From the NCBI RefSeq assembly GCF_003255815.1, contig NC_037673.1:88908980-88972979 (forward strand): a DNA stretch of 64,000 nt, given 5' to 3'. The notes under the pieces are model-generated. The model was not told the DNA's origin. It was given only the letters and a program-made list of their open reading frames with translations, and ran no database searches. Positions 24,483-38,100 of the stretch are shown here, in pieces. Numbering within the stretch: the stretch's first letter is position 1; each line of letters opens with the position of its first letter. This DNA is from Theropithecus gelada. Taxonomy: Eukaryota; Chordata; Mammalia; Primates; Cercopithecidae. The position numbers and the translations under genes were made by a program.

Positions 24483-27400
24483 ATGACAGGATCAAGTTCA
24501 CACATAACAATACTAACCTTAAATGTAAATGGACTAAATGGTACAATTAAAAGACACAGACTGGCAAACTGGATAAAGAGTCAAGACCCACCAGTCTGCT
24601 GTATTCAGGAGACCCATCTCACATGCAGACACACATAGGCTCAAAATAAAGGGATGCAGGAAGATATACCAAGTAAATGGAAAACAAAAAAAAGCAGGGG
24701 GTGCAGTCCCAGTCTCTGATAAAACAGACTTTAAACCATCAAAGATCAAAAGAGACAAAGGGGGCCAGTACACAATGGTAAAGGGATCAATTCAACAGGA
24801 AAAGCTAACTATCCTAAATACATATGCACCCAATACAGGAGCAACCAGATTCACAAAGCAAGTCCTTAGAGGCTTATAAAGAGACTTAGACTCCCATACA
24901 ATAATAATGGGAGACTTTAACACCCCACTGTCAACATTAGACAGATCAACGAGACAGAAAGTTAACAAGGATATCCAGGAATTGAACTCAACTCTGCAGC
25001 AAGTGGACCTAATAGACATCTACAGAACTCTCCACCCCAAATCAACAGAATATACATTCTTCTCAGCACCACATCACACTTACTCCAAGAGTGACCACAT
25101 AGTTGGAAGTAAAGCACTCCTCAGCAAATGTAAAAGAACAGAAATTATAACAAACTGTCTCTCAGACCACAGTGCAATCAAACTAGAATTCAGGATTAAG
25201 AAACTCAATCAAAACCGCTCAACTACATGGAAACTGAACAACCAGCTCCTGAATGATTACTGGGTACATAACGGAATGAAGGCAGAAATAAAGATGTTCT
25301 TTGAAACCAATGAGAACAAAGATACAACATACCAGAATCTCGGGGACACATTTAAAGCAGTGTGTAGAGGGAAATTTATAGCACTAAATGCCCACAAGAG
25401 AAAGCAGGAAGGATCTAAAATTGACACCCTAACATCACAATTAAAAGAACTAGAGAAGCAAGAGCAAACACATTCAAAAGCTAGCAGAAGGCAAGAAATA
25501 ACTAAGATCAGAGCAGAACTGAAAGAGATAGAGACACAAAAACCCTCCAAAAAATCAATTAATCCAGGAGCTGGTTTTTTGAAGATCAACAAAATTGATA
25601 GACTGCTAGCAAGACTAATAAAGAAGAAAAGAGAGAAGAATCAAATAGATGCAATAAAAAACGATAAAGGGGATATCACCACCAACCCCACAGAAATACA
25701 AACTACCATCAGAGAATACTATAAACACCTCCATGTAAATAAACTAGAACACCTAAAGGAAATGGATAATGTCCTGGACACTTACACTCTCCCAAGACTA
25801 AACCAGGAAGAAGCTGAATCCCTGAACAGATCAACAGCAGACTCTGAAATTGAGGCAATAATTAATAGCCTACCAACCAAAAAAATTCCAGGACCAGACG
25901 GATTCACAGCTGAATTCTACCAGAGGTACAAGGAGGAGTTGGTACTATTCCTTCTGAAACTATTCCAATCAATAGAAAAAGAAGGAATCCTCCCTAACTC
26001 ATTTTACAAGGCCAACATCATCCTGATACCAAAGCCTGACAGAGATACAACAAAAAAAGAGAATTTTATACCAATATCCCTAATGAACATCCATGCAAAA
26101 ATCCTCAATAAAATACTGGCAAACTGAATCCAGCAGCACATCAAAAAGCTTATCCACCATGATCAAGTGGGCTTCATCCCTGGGATGCAAGGCTGGTTCA
26201 ATATACGCAAATCAATAAACGTAATCCAGCATATAAACAGAACCAAAGACAAAAATCACATGATTATCTCAATAGATGCAGAAAAGGCCTTTGACAAAAT
26301 TCAACAGCCCTTCATGCTAAAAACTCTCAATAAATTCGGTATGATGGAACATATCTCAAAATAGTAAGAGCTCTTTATGACAAACCCACAGCCAATATCA
26401 TACTGAATGGGCAAAAACTGGAAGTATTCCCTTTGAAAACTGGCACAAGACAGGGATGCCCTCTCTCACCACTCCTATTCAACATAGTGTTGGAAGTTCT
26501 GGCTAGGGCAATCAGGCAACAGAAAGAAATCAAGGTATTCAGTTAGGAAAAGAAGAAGTCAAATTGTCCCTGTTTGCAGATGACATGATTGTATATTTAG
26601 AAAACCCCATTGTCTCAGCCCAAAATCTCCTTAAGCTGATAAGCAACTTCAGCAAAGTCTCAGGATGCAAAATCAATGTGCAAAAATCATAAGCATTCTT
26701 ATACACCAGTAACAGACAAACAGAGAGCCAAATCATGAATGAACTCCTATTCACAATAGCTTCAAAGAGAATAAAATACCTAGGAATCCAATTTACAAGG
26801 GATGTAAAGGACCTCTTCAAGGAGAACTACAAACCACTGCTCAGTGAAATCAAAGAGGACACAAACAAATGGAAGACCATACCATGCTCATGGATAGGAA
26901 GAATCAATATCGTGAAAATGGCCATACTGCCCAAGGTAATTTATAGATTCAATGCCATCCCCATTAAGCTACTAATGACTTTCTTCACAGAATTGGAAAA
27001 AACTCCTTTAAAGTTCATACAAAACCAAAAAAGACCCCGCATTGCCAAAACAATCCTAAGCCAAAAGAACAAAGCTGGAGGCATCACGCTACCTGACTTC
27101 AAACTATACTACAAGGCTACAGTAACCAAAACAGTGTGGTACTGGTACCAAAACAGAGATATAGACCAATAGAACAGAACAGAGCCCTCAGAAATAATAC
27201 CACACATCTACAGCCATCTGATCTTTGACAAACCTGACAAAAACAAGAAATGGGGAAAGGATTCCCTATTTAATAAATGGTGCTGGGAAAACTGGCCAGC
27301 CGTAAGTAGAAAGCTGAAACTGGATCCTTTCCTTACTCCTTATACAAAAATTAATTCAAGATGTATTAGAGACTTAAATGTTAGACCTTAAACCATAAAA

Positions 27401-28301
27401 ACCCTAGAAGAAAACCTAGGGAATACCATTCAGGACATAGGCATGGGCAAGGACTTCATGTCTAAAACACCAAAAGCAATGGCAACAAAAGCCAAAATTG
27501 ACCAATGGGATCTAATTAACCTAAAGAGCTTCTGCACAGCAGAAGAAACTACCATCAGAGTGAACAGGCAACCTACAGAATGGGAGAAAATTTTTGCAAT
27601 CTACTCATCTGACAAAGAGCTAATATCCAGAACCTATAAAGAACTTGATCAAATTTACACGAAAAAAACAAACAACCCCATCAAAAAGTGGGCAAAGGAT
27701 ATGAATAGACACTTCTCAAAAGAAGACATTCATACAGCCAACAGACACATGAAAAAATGCTCATCATCACTCGCCATCAGAGAAATGCAAATCAAAACCA
27801 CAATGAGATACCATCTCACACCAGTCAGAATGGCGATCATTAAAAAATCAGGAAACAACAGGTGCTGGAGAGGATGTGGAGAAATAGGAACACTTTTACA
27901 CTTTTGGTGGGACTGTAAACTAGTTCAACCATTGTGGAAAACAGTGTGGCAATCCCTCAAGGATCTAGAACTAGAAATACCATTTGACCCAGCCATCCCA
28001 TTACTGGGGATATACCCAAAGGATTATAAATCATGCTGCTATAAAGACACATGCACACATATGTTTATTGCGGCACTATTCACAATAGCAAAGACTGGGA
28101 ATCAATCCAAATGTCCATCAGTGACAGACTGGATTAAGAAAATGTGGCACATATACACCATGGAATACTATGCGGCCATAAAAAGATGAGTTCATGTCCT
28201 TTGTAGGGACATGGATGTAGCTGGAAACCATCATTCTCAGCAAACTATCACAAGAACAGAAAACCAAATACTGCAAGTTCTCACTCATAGGTGGGAATTG
28301 A
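24483..28301 (+). pseudogene. L1 ORF2, broken (endonuclease, RT, Cys-rich)
   Basis: The ATG at 24483 starts 51 codons that end at TAG 24636-24638 after a 2-base loss. The frame reopens for 24907-26127 (406 codons), covering endonuclease motifs GDFNTP and SDHSA and the N-terminal RT part. It ends where an Arg CGA became TGA. A further 1-base loss near 26342 shifts the frame before the FADD catalytic motif at about 26567-26585. Later open parts are 26735-27172 and 27443-28189. The native stop position is 28299-28301. Confidence 0.92.
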
Positions 28302-28536
28302 ACAGTGAGATCACTTGGACACAGGAAGGGGAACATCACACACCGGGTTCTATTGTGGTGAGGGGGGAGGGGGAGAGATAGCATTAGGAGATATACCTAA
28401 TGTAAATGACAAGTTAATGGGTGCAGCACACCAACATGGCACATGTATACATACGTAACAAACCTGCACGTTGTGCACATGTACTCTAGAACTTTAAAGT
28501 ATAATAAAAAAAAAAAAGAAAAAAGAAAAAAAAAGC
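28302..28536 (+). other. L1 3'UTR and A-rich tail
   Basis: Carries the G-rich tract near 28358-28377, the AACAAACCTGCACGTTGTGC block and AATAAAA. The tail consists of A runs broken by G. Confidence 0.9.
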
Positions 28537-28584
28537 AAAAGGTATAGAACCAATATTCATTCATTGAGTATGTAACAAGTACCA

Positions 28585-28742
28585 TCTAAACCCTTTATTT
28601 ATTTCATTTAATCCTTGCAATACTATACAGTATGTATTATTACCCATTTTCAGAGGAAGGAACTGAAGCTCAGAGAGGTTAGATAACTTATCTAAGTTCA
28701 CAAAGCTGGTAAATAGGGTTGCTGTAATTTGAACCCAGCCTT
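28585..28742 (-). mobile_element. MIR SINE fragment
   Basis: Contains the complement of the MIR core: CATTTTCAGAGGAAGGAACT, GAAGCTCAGAGAGGTTA and TTTGAACCCAGCC. These are the Pol III SINE core words, in order. Confidence 0.85.
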
Positions 28743-30264
28743 TTCATATGCAGAATCCTTAATGACATCAATGAAGGAAATTACACTGTAATGATGAGAT
28801 TGTTTGGCTTGCATAAGATAATGGACTTGAAAATATTTCAACTGTAAAGCACTAAATAATTTTGAAAAAGACAATCATGAATTTGCTGATCATTAATAGT
28901 TTTTGACAGAGTCCACATAATTAAGTTAAAAGAAAGACAAATGTTTTAACTAATGTTCAACAAGATAATGCCTAATATCTTGTGCCAGGAAATAGTAGGT
29001 GTGCAATAAATACTTGTGTTATTGAACCAAATTAACTTGATACTAAAATAAAAATAGAAACAAATAAGTAAATATCTCTTAGCTATTCTCCATAAGCTAC
29101 ATGAATATACTGTCATTCTAGATATAAAAAATTAAATTTGCTAAATGATTATACATATATGTAAAATATTTAATTGACATTTCAGATAACTGATCATTAG
29201 GTAGAAAAATCTGTGGGTTGTTTTTGGGAGTGGGAAGATATTCACATATATACAAAAAAAAACCAGAAATCACACACACAGAGTGGTATATTTAGTATCT
29301 AAGCAAACCAACACTAAATTGAATAAAAATCTAGAATGGATAAAATAATTAAGAATGTTTCCATTTTAACTCTGAAAATCTAATAATTAAAATTTTTAAT
29401 CTGAACATTACCTTCCCTTTAAACAAAGCATTCCAGTAATTTCTAAAAATTTCCTATTTTGGATATTTGAAATAACAGCTCCTAATCATTTAAATAACTT
29501 GTTAAAATGCTGCTAAGTCAAAATTAAATGCCTATAGTTTTGATTCAAACAGGACCTGAACAATTTTTGCCTATTTTTACCAATATATAAAACATACACC
29601 ACCTATACCATTAAGATGATTAAACCAAGTTAAGGCTATGTGTCACGTAAATTTCCAAAGTTCAAATATTTTTGTTGTTGCCAAATGCACCAAGGGTGGC
29701 TTTTCCTTGCTATTACTTAGTTTAAAGTTTAAATTGCTACAGACAATCAAGGAACAAATTGGGAATAAAAACAATACATTACTGATGCACCAATAAAAAT
29801 GAACAGATATGGATACTGTCAGATAAATGTTCTAAAATTTGCCATATATAAAGTAAACCAGTTTCTTTCTGAGAAATAAAGAGATGAATTATTCTTTTCT
29901 GCCAATATGTTCTGTTGATCTTTAGCAGATAGAATAAATTAATTCTAAAATATTTTATCTAAAAATACTTACAGTTCACTCTTACCTATTTAATCAGTAT
30001 TGTCAGCCCAAGGGAAAATATTAAATATACAGAGGTTTCTTTGGAAGCCTCCCATTGCCTCACAAGTATATAATTAGTTACATTCCCCACACACTTTTTC
30101 CTACTCCAAGATTTCAATTATTATTAACAATCAGGTTAACTGAAGTTGGTATCCCCTTTCCCATCTGCCAGGCTTATTTGAGGTTTTAATAAACCCTTAA
30201 ATATATATATAAAAGTATGCTTCAATATATACATTGAAGAATGCTATAGTATATTCTTAAAGAC

Positions 30265-30299
<35 letters not shown>

Positions 30300-31030
30300 C
30301 AATCCCTTTTTAAGATACAAAGGAATTGAGACTATCCCATAGAACAACAGACTCTGGTTGATATTCTGGAAAGTAGACCTTGCTTAGCCACCATTCAAAC
30401 TTAAACCCTGGCACAGTATAGATTACCTACTCATGGATACTTGAGAAATTAATTAGCAACTCTCCAAGATCATTTATATAATTAGCTTTGAGTTCAAATG
30501 AAACTAGCTTATGAAAATATCAGTATCCTTCATGTCTTCTTTGTAAATAATTATAAATTATAGAATTTAGATTAATAAACAGAGCTAAAAGATAAATTAA
30601 AACTATAATATTAATATTACTTGATATTATTAACCAGAACATAATTATAAATAAAGTGGAAAGGGTTAACTAAATCAGCTGAGTTAAACTTATAACACAA
30701 AATTTATCTCCTCTAATGTTTCAATAATTATATTTTTCAGGCAATTTGTATATAAAATTGTCAATCTTATCACATGTATCACTTGTACAAGATTTGTTAA
30801 GATAGACCAAATTTTAATTGATTTAGAAAGTAAAACATGCTTAAGAAAAAGAATTGTATAGTAATTCTAATTAACATGTCAATAACTTGTCACAGTTACT
30901 TGCTCAGGATCCTTGTCTTACTCACTGTTAGACTCCCAGAACCAAACTGCCTATAACAGTACAAGTACTCAGTAATATTAAACTGAAGTTCCATCTTTCA
31001 GCAGGCTGTACTAAAATTATTTTTTAAGAA
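28743..31030. other. Repeat-poor AT-rich DNA
   Basis: No gene seen. A possible L2/MIR tail lies at 28980-29025 (GTAGGTGTGCAATAAATACT). A (AC)15 microsatellite lies at 30268-30297. The rest looks single copy. Confidence 0.5.
30268..30297. repeat. (AC)15 microsatellite
   Basis: Fifteen uninterrupted AC units. Confidence 0.95.
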
Positions 31031-31418
31031 TGTCTTAGTCCATTCAGGCTGCTATAACAGAATACCATAGTCTAGATGGCTATAAGCAACAGAAACTTAC
31101 TTCTTACAGCTCTGGAGGCTGGGAAGTCTAAGATCAAGGAACTAACAGATTCAGTGGCTGGTGAGGGCCTGTTTCCTAACTCATAGATAGGTGTCTAGTC
31201 ATTCATTGTCTTCACATGGCAGAAGGGGCAAAGCAGTTCTCTGGAGGTATCTTTTTATAATGGCACTAATACCATTCATGAGAGCTCCTATGACCTAATC
31301 TCTCTACCCTAATCATGACTCTTATGACCTAATTACCTACTAAAGGCCAAGCCAACACATTGCAGATTAGGTTTCAACATATGAATTTGGGGAGAACACA
31401 AACATTCAGTCTATAGCA
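31031..31418 (-). mobile_element. MLT1A-like MaLR solo LTR
   Basis: Begins TGTCTTAGTCCATTC and ends AGTCTATAGCA, the reverse of the MLT1 LTR ends. The interior has AGCTCTGGAGGCTGGGAAGT and TTCACATGGCAGAAGGGGCA. Flanks AAGAA (31026-31030) and AAGAT (31419-31423) are compatible with a decayed 5-bp duplication. Confidence 0.88.
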
Positions 31419-32740
31419 AAGATAATTTCCCATCCTGAAAATTTTAGTGTGTGTATGCCTACGTGGATTTTTCTGAGACAAAGATCCATATCTGTCATCA
31501 GGGACTAAAAGGACTATATGACTCTAAAAAGTTAAAAGCTATGGACCTGCACAAAATATGGATGGCTGAACACAGACCGTGTCTTTTAAACACACAGCAG
31601 AAAGCACCTCTAGAAATAGTTGAGAAGAGGAAGGAAAGTCAACTCTAGAAGAAAAACAAAGGAATTTTGTTGCTTTTTTTCACCTGTTTGTTTGTTGCCT
31701 TTGTTATTCTGCCTACATTAACCAGAATTAGCAGATTACTACAATTTTTCACTTGATTTCAATGGAACAAATGCAGCCACTGATACACTCACAGGACAGC
31801 ACACCCTAGAAGGGAACACAACTGCTTTCATTAAGTTAAATGTACCTATCGCAGGATGAGTAAGTATCTTACCAGATAATTCCTTTTGAATCTAGAGTTT
31901 AGCTTATTAAATATTCTTCTCATTAATTTTTGTAATCATCATTTGCTACAACTCAGTAAAACAGTTGCTAAATCTCATATGATAAAAGAAAGCTAGATTT
32001 CATATTAATTGCCCCTTTCAGTATCACTTAATTTTCTTCCTTTAATTTTGAGCACACCTGTTTTGTAGGTGATCACCATACAGCTTGACCCCCCACATTC
32101 ACTGTATGTACTTCATGCCAGTAACTAAAATGCTATAATTCCACATCATTATATTAAGCAACAGCCAAGTTCCAGATTTTACACTGTCTGATTACTAAAA
32201 TCACATTAGTTCACTACTAGAGTTTAGTCACTGTATCAACTATTGGTATTAAATCTTTGAATGCAATGAAAGTTAACAATGCTATTTTTATGTTGTGCCA
32301 AAAAATCATTCAGTCTGTTTTCTCTTTTTGATTACAGTTCATTTAAGGGAAAAATGTTGCTGTATGGTTTGACAATGTTTTATGTGTCTTCGGCTGATAG
32401 AACACACAAAACGTTTGAATAGGCCCATTTATTTGAGCAGACATATTAAATAATACTTTAAATGTGAACATGCATGTCATAAATTTTGTAGTCTCTTTAA
32501 AGTAGGATAAATCTGGTACTTAAAGTAGCCTTTGTTCAAAGCCATTTTTTTTGTAACAGTCATAAAGGGACTCTGATTTGTGCTGCATGAACAATGCCAG
32601 CATCATCATTTTAATGTTATCCATATGGGCTTCTAATAATAGATAAGAGTCTACATTTGTATTATATGTCTTAGAGACATTTAAAATCTAGATAAGGAAA
32701 GGCTGAATTCATTGGCCCCATAGTTAAAGGAAAGCAGACC

Positions 32741-32852
32741 CTAATTAAAAGAATTCTGTTCTGAATTAACTAGTTTGACATGTGCTAATTGACAGTTCCT
32801 GTGAAATGGTTCTAATTAAAGTCAATATGTCTTTTTCAATTAAAAGGAAATT
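32741..32852. promoter_or_regulatory. Cluster of AATTA homeodomain-type cores
   Basis: Six AATTA/TAATT cores in about 110 bases: CTAATTAAAA, GAATTAAC, GCTAATTGACAG, CTAATTAAAG, CAATTAAAAG and AAATTAAG. TAATTGACAG combines a homeodomain core with a TGACAG (MEIS/PBX-type) core. It resembles developmental enhancers, but AT-rich DNA gives such cores by chance too. Confidence 0.3.
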
Positions 32853-33248
32853 AAGAATATACTAATATACATTAACAACTTAATCTGCCTTCAATATCCC
32901 ATACATCAGCTGCTTTTCCTTCCTAACATTATTGGAAAACCATCTGACATGAATCATCTACTGTTTGCTTATGGTATCTCATTATTACTTCACACGAGCA
33001 CAGCAGTAGTAGATATCCCCTTGAGGAAGAAGATAACCTGCACATGCTTTGATTTTTCAGAACTCCTAACTCTTAGTTCATTAACTATAAACCACCTTTT
33101 TGAATTGAAAAAAAAATGGACATTTCTTAATAAGAATCTTTGCTAAATGAAAACAAAGACAAGTGTTCTCAATTAGTTGGTCTTTTTACTATAGGCCTTA
33201 GAGGTAATTGCATTCTGCTGTAAAGAAGGCTGGACTAAGTTTTCATCA

Positions 33249-33269
33249 TTTGGTTTGATTCAAACCAAA
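33249..33269. repeat. Perfect 10-bp-arm palindrome, 1-base spacer
   Basis: Arms TTTGGTTTGA and TCAAACCAAA flank a single T. Confidence 0.95.
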
Positions 33270-34646
33270 GCTTGATTTAAGCAACATACAACAAAAACAT
33301 TTTTCAAATCATGTTGTTTCCCAGGTGAAACTTCGGGTAAATATCAGGTGGGAATACTTTGCATTGTATATATAATAGGAAATAGAAAGCAAGTTTGCTT
33401 AAATGCCTGCACTAACAGAAGGCCCATGTATACAATGAAAATGTAGCATTAGAGAAGTTGTTTATAGCAACATATTAAATATTCAAATGTACATTACCAA
33501 AGCTATGATGTTAGCAATTTCAGTTCCAGAGAAAGTGATATTAAACTGAAACATCAATACTAATGTACATGACATTAACATTACATGGAGAACAACAAAA
33601 AAGATTAAAACTATTTGTTTCTTAGTAGATGATTATAATTTAGACATTTTAATTACCAAAAAGGGTTTTTTAAGGAAAGTTTTTACACTATCAAGATACT
33701 ATATGCAATTTTTCATTATATAGCTAATATTTTGATAAGCATTCCATCACAACCCCCTTTCTGCAGAGTTTAGAATTCAACATGAAATGCAGCAACTTAA
33801 ATCAACAGGAAATTATTTTACTTATTTTCACCAAAATTTGTGTTTAATTTAGACCAAGAAAAAAGGTAAACAAGTCTCTTCCACTATGCCACTTTTATTC
33901 ACTCACATCTTTAAAAGATGAAATTTGCTATCACCTGTAGCATTCTGAGTAGCGATGAGAGAGGCAGTTAGCCAGCCAACACAATCTCTCATTGAAAGCA
34001 TTTTTCCCCAAATGTACTCTATTATTCTTTCTGAGTAGTTACCAAAAACTTAAATGAAAATCATCTTAAGTGGAACTCAAAAAGCATCTGAAGTCTAGTG
34101 AATTTCCAGAATGAGTAAACACATATTAATCTACTTTCAATAAAGTGCCTCCTCATAATTATAAATATAATCAGACTCAACAGTCAAAATGCAGTGCTAT
34201 GTATTACCATGTGGAGCCCCTAGTTTGATTTCCAATCCTGGGACTTGCTCCTCAAGCTGGCATAGACTGGAAATGCTGCAATAACAGCATGTACTCAGCT
34301 TTTTTAAATGGGAAAGAAGCCAATGCAGCAACTTTTCTGCCCAATTAAAGAGCATTGTCTATAGCAGGCCTACACAACATAAGGCCTGCAGACTGCATAC
34401 AGCCATGAAGCAATTGATTCATGACCCACCCACAGATTTGGGAAGGGGGACTAAGTAGAAAGACATACAATATGGCATATATGTCAGCAATAAGAGAAAA
34501 GACTGTTCCACAGACTCCATCTCTCAGTTCACGTTACAATGACAATGCTAATCTCAGGATGGCAATCAACGTGATCTGTCAGTCCTCCCAAGGAAGATAT
34601 CCACTCTACCAATGCTGCACTTGTATAAAAACTTACTAAAGGGCAG

Positions 34647-34971
34647 GTTTTGTTGTTGTTTTTTTGGTTGTTTTTTATTTTTTGTTTTTTTGAGAAGGAG
34701 TCTTGCTCTGTCGCCTAAGCTGGAGTGCGGTGGTATGATCTCTGCTGGCTGCAACTTCCACCTCCCGGGTTCAAGCAATTATCCTGCTTCAGCCACCTGA
34801 GTAGCTGAGATTACAGGTGTGTGCCACCACGCCTGGTTAATTCTTGTATTTTTAGTAGAGATAGGGTTTCACCATGTTGGTCAGGCTGGTCTCAAACTCC
34901 TGACCTTGTGATCTGCTCACCTCGGCCTCTCAAAGTGCTGGAATTACAAGTGTGAGCCACCACACCCAGCC
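34647..34971 (-). mobile_element. Alu SINE (AluS/Y type with 2-base deletion)
   Basis: Reverse Alu with a long interrupted T tract. The left arm reads CTGACCTTGTGATCTG, the shortened form seen in AluSc/Sg/Y rather than AluSx. Target-site duplication AAAGGGCAG lies at 34638-34646 and 34972-34980. Confidence 0.93.
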
Positions 34972-35164
34972 AAAGGGCAGTTTTATATACTGAACTGAAA
35001 TTAGGAAAACCCTGTAGCATTCATCTGAGGGTTTATACTATTTGAACAGTTTATAAATATTTATTGATGATCCTTATGGTTTATATTTTCTTATAGAAAC
35101 TTATTTTCATTTCTTTCTCTTACTCCTCCCATTCAATTACCAATGAGTGACTAACTTATTTAAA

Positions 35165-38100
35165 CTGGAAAGCTTTTAAGAATGAACATGGAGGAAAGTG
35201 ATGTCATGGAAGACAGTGGAGTAGGATCAATCCCTTTACCAAAACAATTGAGTTGACACGAACTGTCATAACCAACTACTTCAGAACTCAAGTCTAGCTG
35301 AACATTTGCAGTGTCTAGAGGAGTGCTTGATGAAGAAAGAAACTAGTAAATTTTGGTGAATGTCAGTGTTATGTATAGCAACTACTATCCTTAAGCCCTG
35401 TGGAAAGCAGCATGGGGACAATGGCCTGTATGTCTGGTGCAATTTGCTAGTGCCAGAGTGAACAACAGGAACCTTCTCTTAAAAAAAAAATTGGTTTTCT
35501 GTATTTTGATCTGTTTGGAAGTTCACGGAGGGGCCAGTACACAGGTGGTTCAACCATGATGGGCTGAAGCAACTTCCCAGGCATCAGCTGAAGGAAGTTA
35601 AAAAGAATATACTTTACTTTTCTTCTCTTACAAAATCCAGGCATTTAAGAAAATCTCTGTCAGTGTGTTGGCTGACCATGAAGATAACAAAACATAGGCT
35701 TCAGGAACCACACATAACAAGGAATATAGTTTTTTCAAAACAATTTGGAAAAGTCCCTAAACAAATGAACAACTGCTGCCTTCATCAAGCAACAACAACC
35801 CTTCATGTAGAAAGCAAAACTTGATTTCCAAAATTGCCACATTACAGTATTCAAAATGTCCAGTTCTCAACAAAAAAAAATTATGAAGCACACAAAAAAC
35901 AGAAAAGTATGACCCATTCGTGGGGGAAAAAATGAGAGAGAACATTCCTGAGGAAGCCCAGATGTCAAATTTACTAAGCAAAGACTTTAAAATTAACTGG
36001 CTTAAAGATGCTCAAAGAATTAAAGGAAACCATGAGTAAATAACTAAATGATATTAGGCAAACTATTTATAAAAGAGTAAGAAATATCAATAAAAAATAG
36101 AAATTATTTTTTAAAAAGAACCCAGTAGAAGTAATAGAGATAAAAAATATGAGAGATTAAAATAAAAATTCACAAGAGGGGTTCAACAGCCAATTTGTTC
36201 AGGCAAAAGAAATATTTATCAAACTTGAAGACAGGACAATTATACTTACCCAGTCTCAGGAACAGACAAAAAAAATGAATGAAGCAAAATAAACAGAGTC
36301 TATGGGACCTATGGGACATCATCAAGTACACCAACATACACATTATGGGTTACAGAAACAGAAAAGAGAGAAAGGAAGAAACATTATCCAAAAACTTCCA
36401 AAATTTGATGAAAGATGTGATGCTACACATCCAGGAATCTCAACAAACTCCAAGCAAGACAAACTCAATGAGATCCACACAAAGACACATTATAATCAAA
36501 CTGCCGATAAAGACAAAGAAAAAAATCTTGAAATCAGCAAGAGAGAAGGGATTTATCACATACAAGGCATCCTCAGTAAGATTAACAACCTATTTTTATG
36601 AGAAACTATGGAGGTCAAAAGAGAATGGAATGAAATATTTAAAATACAGAAAGGGAAAAAAATGCCAATCAGGGATTTATATACAGCAAAATACTTCAAA
36701 AATGAAGAAGAAATTAAGATATTGACAGATAAAAGTTCACTGACAGACTTGCCCTACAAGAAATGTTAAAGGAATTCTTCAGGCTGAAATCAAATGATAC
36801 TAAACAGTAACTTAAAGTCATACAACGAAATAAAAGTCACTGATAAGGTAACTACATCGGTAAATGTAAAACCTAGTATTAATGTATTTTGGGCATGTAA
36901 TTTCCCTTTATTTCCTGTACGATTTAAAACACAAATGCATAAAACAATAATTATAAATCTATGTTAATGGGCACATATGCATAAAGATACAATTTGTGAC
37001 AGTAACAACATAAAGGGAAGAATGGAGCTGAGTAGGAGCAGAATTAATGTATGCTGCTGAAATTAAGAACTAGATTGTTATAAATTTAGAATATTAATTG
37101 TAATCCCCCATGGTAACTACTAAGAAAATAATTTAAAATATATTGAAAAGGAAATGAAGAGGATATCAAAATATTATACTAAAAAATCCAATCAAACACA
37201 GAGGAGGCAATATTGGAGAAATTGAGAAACAAAAAAGACGTGATATATAGAAAATACAATAGCACAATGGCAAAAATAAGTTCTTCATTATCAGTTGGCA
37301 CTATAACTGTAAATGAATTAAACCAATTAAAAAACAGAGATGGTAGAACAAATTTTTTAAAAACATGATCCAGTTAGTTGCTGCTTATAAGAGACCAATT
37401 TTAGACCCAAAGACATAATAGGTTAACAATGAAAGGATAGAAAAACATGTTCCATGCAAACAACAACAAAAAGAGAGCCAGGTTGGCTATACTGATATCA
37501 GCAAAAAATGGATTTTACATCAAAAACTATTGCAAAAGACAAAGCAATATATTTTATAAGGATAAAAGGATCCATTCATCAAATGATATAACAATTATAA
37601 ATATATACACATCAAGCTAGAGAGCCTGAGAATGTATAAAGCAAACAGTGACAAAACCGAAGAGAGAAAATAGGCTAGAAGACAGGACAACTATATAATT
37701 AGGATAATAATTGGAAACTGTGGAATAATAGTTGGAAACTTCAATAGCCCACTTTTAGTAATGGATAGAACACATAGAAAATAAATAAGGAACCAGATGA
37801 CTTGAACAACACTATAAAGCAACAAGGCCTAACAGACATATATAGAACACTCTACCAAAAATGGAAGAATACGTATTCTTCTCAAGTTCACATGAAACAT
37901 TCTCCAGAATAAACCATAATTTAGGTCATAACACAATTTTCAATCAACTTTAAAATATATAAATCACACCAAGTATCTTCTACAACAACGAAATGAGGCT
38001 AGAAATCAATAAAAGAAGGAAAACTAGAAAATTTTCAAGTTCACAGAAATTAAATAACATATTCTTAAACAATAGGTTAAGAAAGAAATCACTAGAAAAA

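Larger units (their letters stand above)
22058..28536 (+). mobile_element. Full-length L1 (L1PA, about L1PA4-6 by 3'UTR), AluY inserted
   Basis: A complete LINE-1 of about 6.2 kb plus an Alu. It has a 5'UTR with internal promoter, ORF1, ORF2, 3'UTR and an A-rich tail. A perfect 16-bp target-site duplication, AAAAGGTATAGAACCA, lies at 22042-22057 and 28537-28552, so it entered by ordinary target-primed reverse transcription. Several stops and frameshifts in both ORFs make it inactive as a protein source. It is the only L1 here with both ends and perfect duplications. Confidence 0.97.
31419..34637. other. Repeat-poor block, candidate conserved non-coding DNA
   Basis: About 3.2 kb with almost no recognisable transposon. 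No open frame looks like an exon. It holds an AATTA-rich cluster (32741-32852) and a perfect palindrome (33249-33269). Around 34360-34440 the text vaguely recalls a hAT-type MITE end (CTACACAACATAAGGCCTGC), but I cannot assign it. Confidence 0.45.

Noticed and set aside
8023..30297. Possible CRISPR-like spaced repeats
   Set aside because: The repeats are microsatellites and transposon copies; no regular repeat-spacer array and the genome is vertebrate.
34360..34440. Possible hAT-type MITE end
   Set aside because: Only a vague resemblance in one terminus; the second terminus and target duplication were not found.
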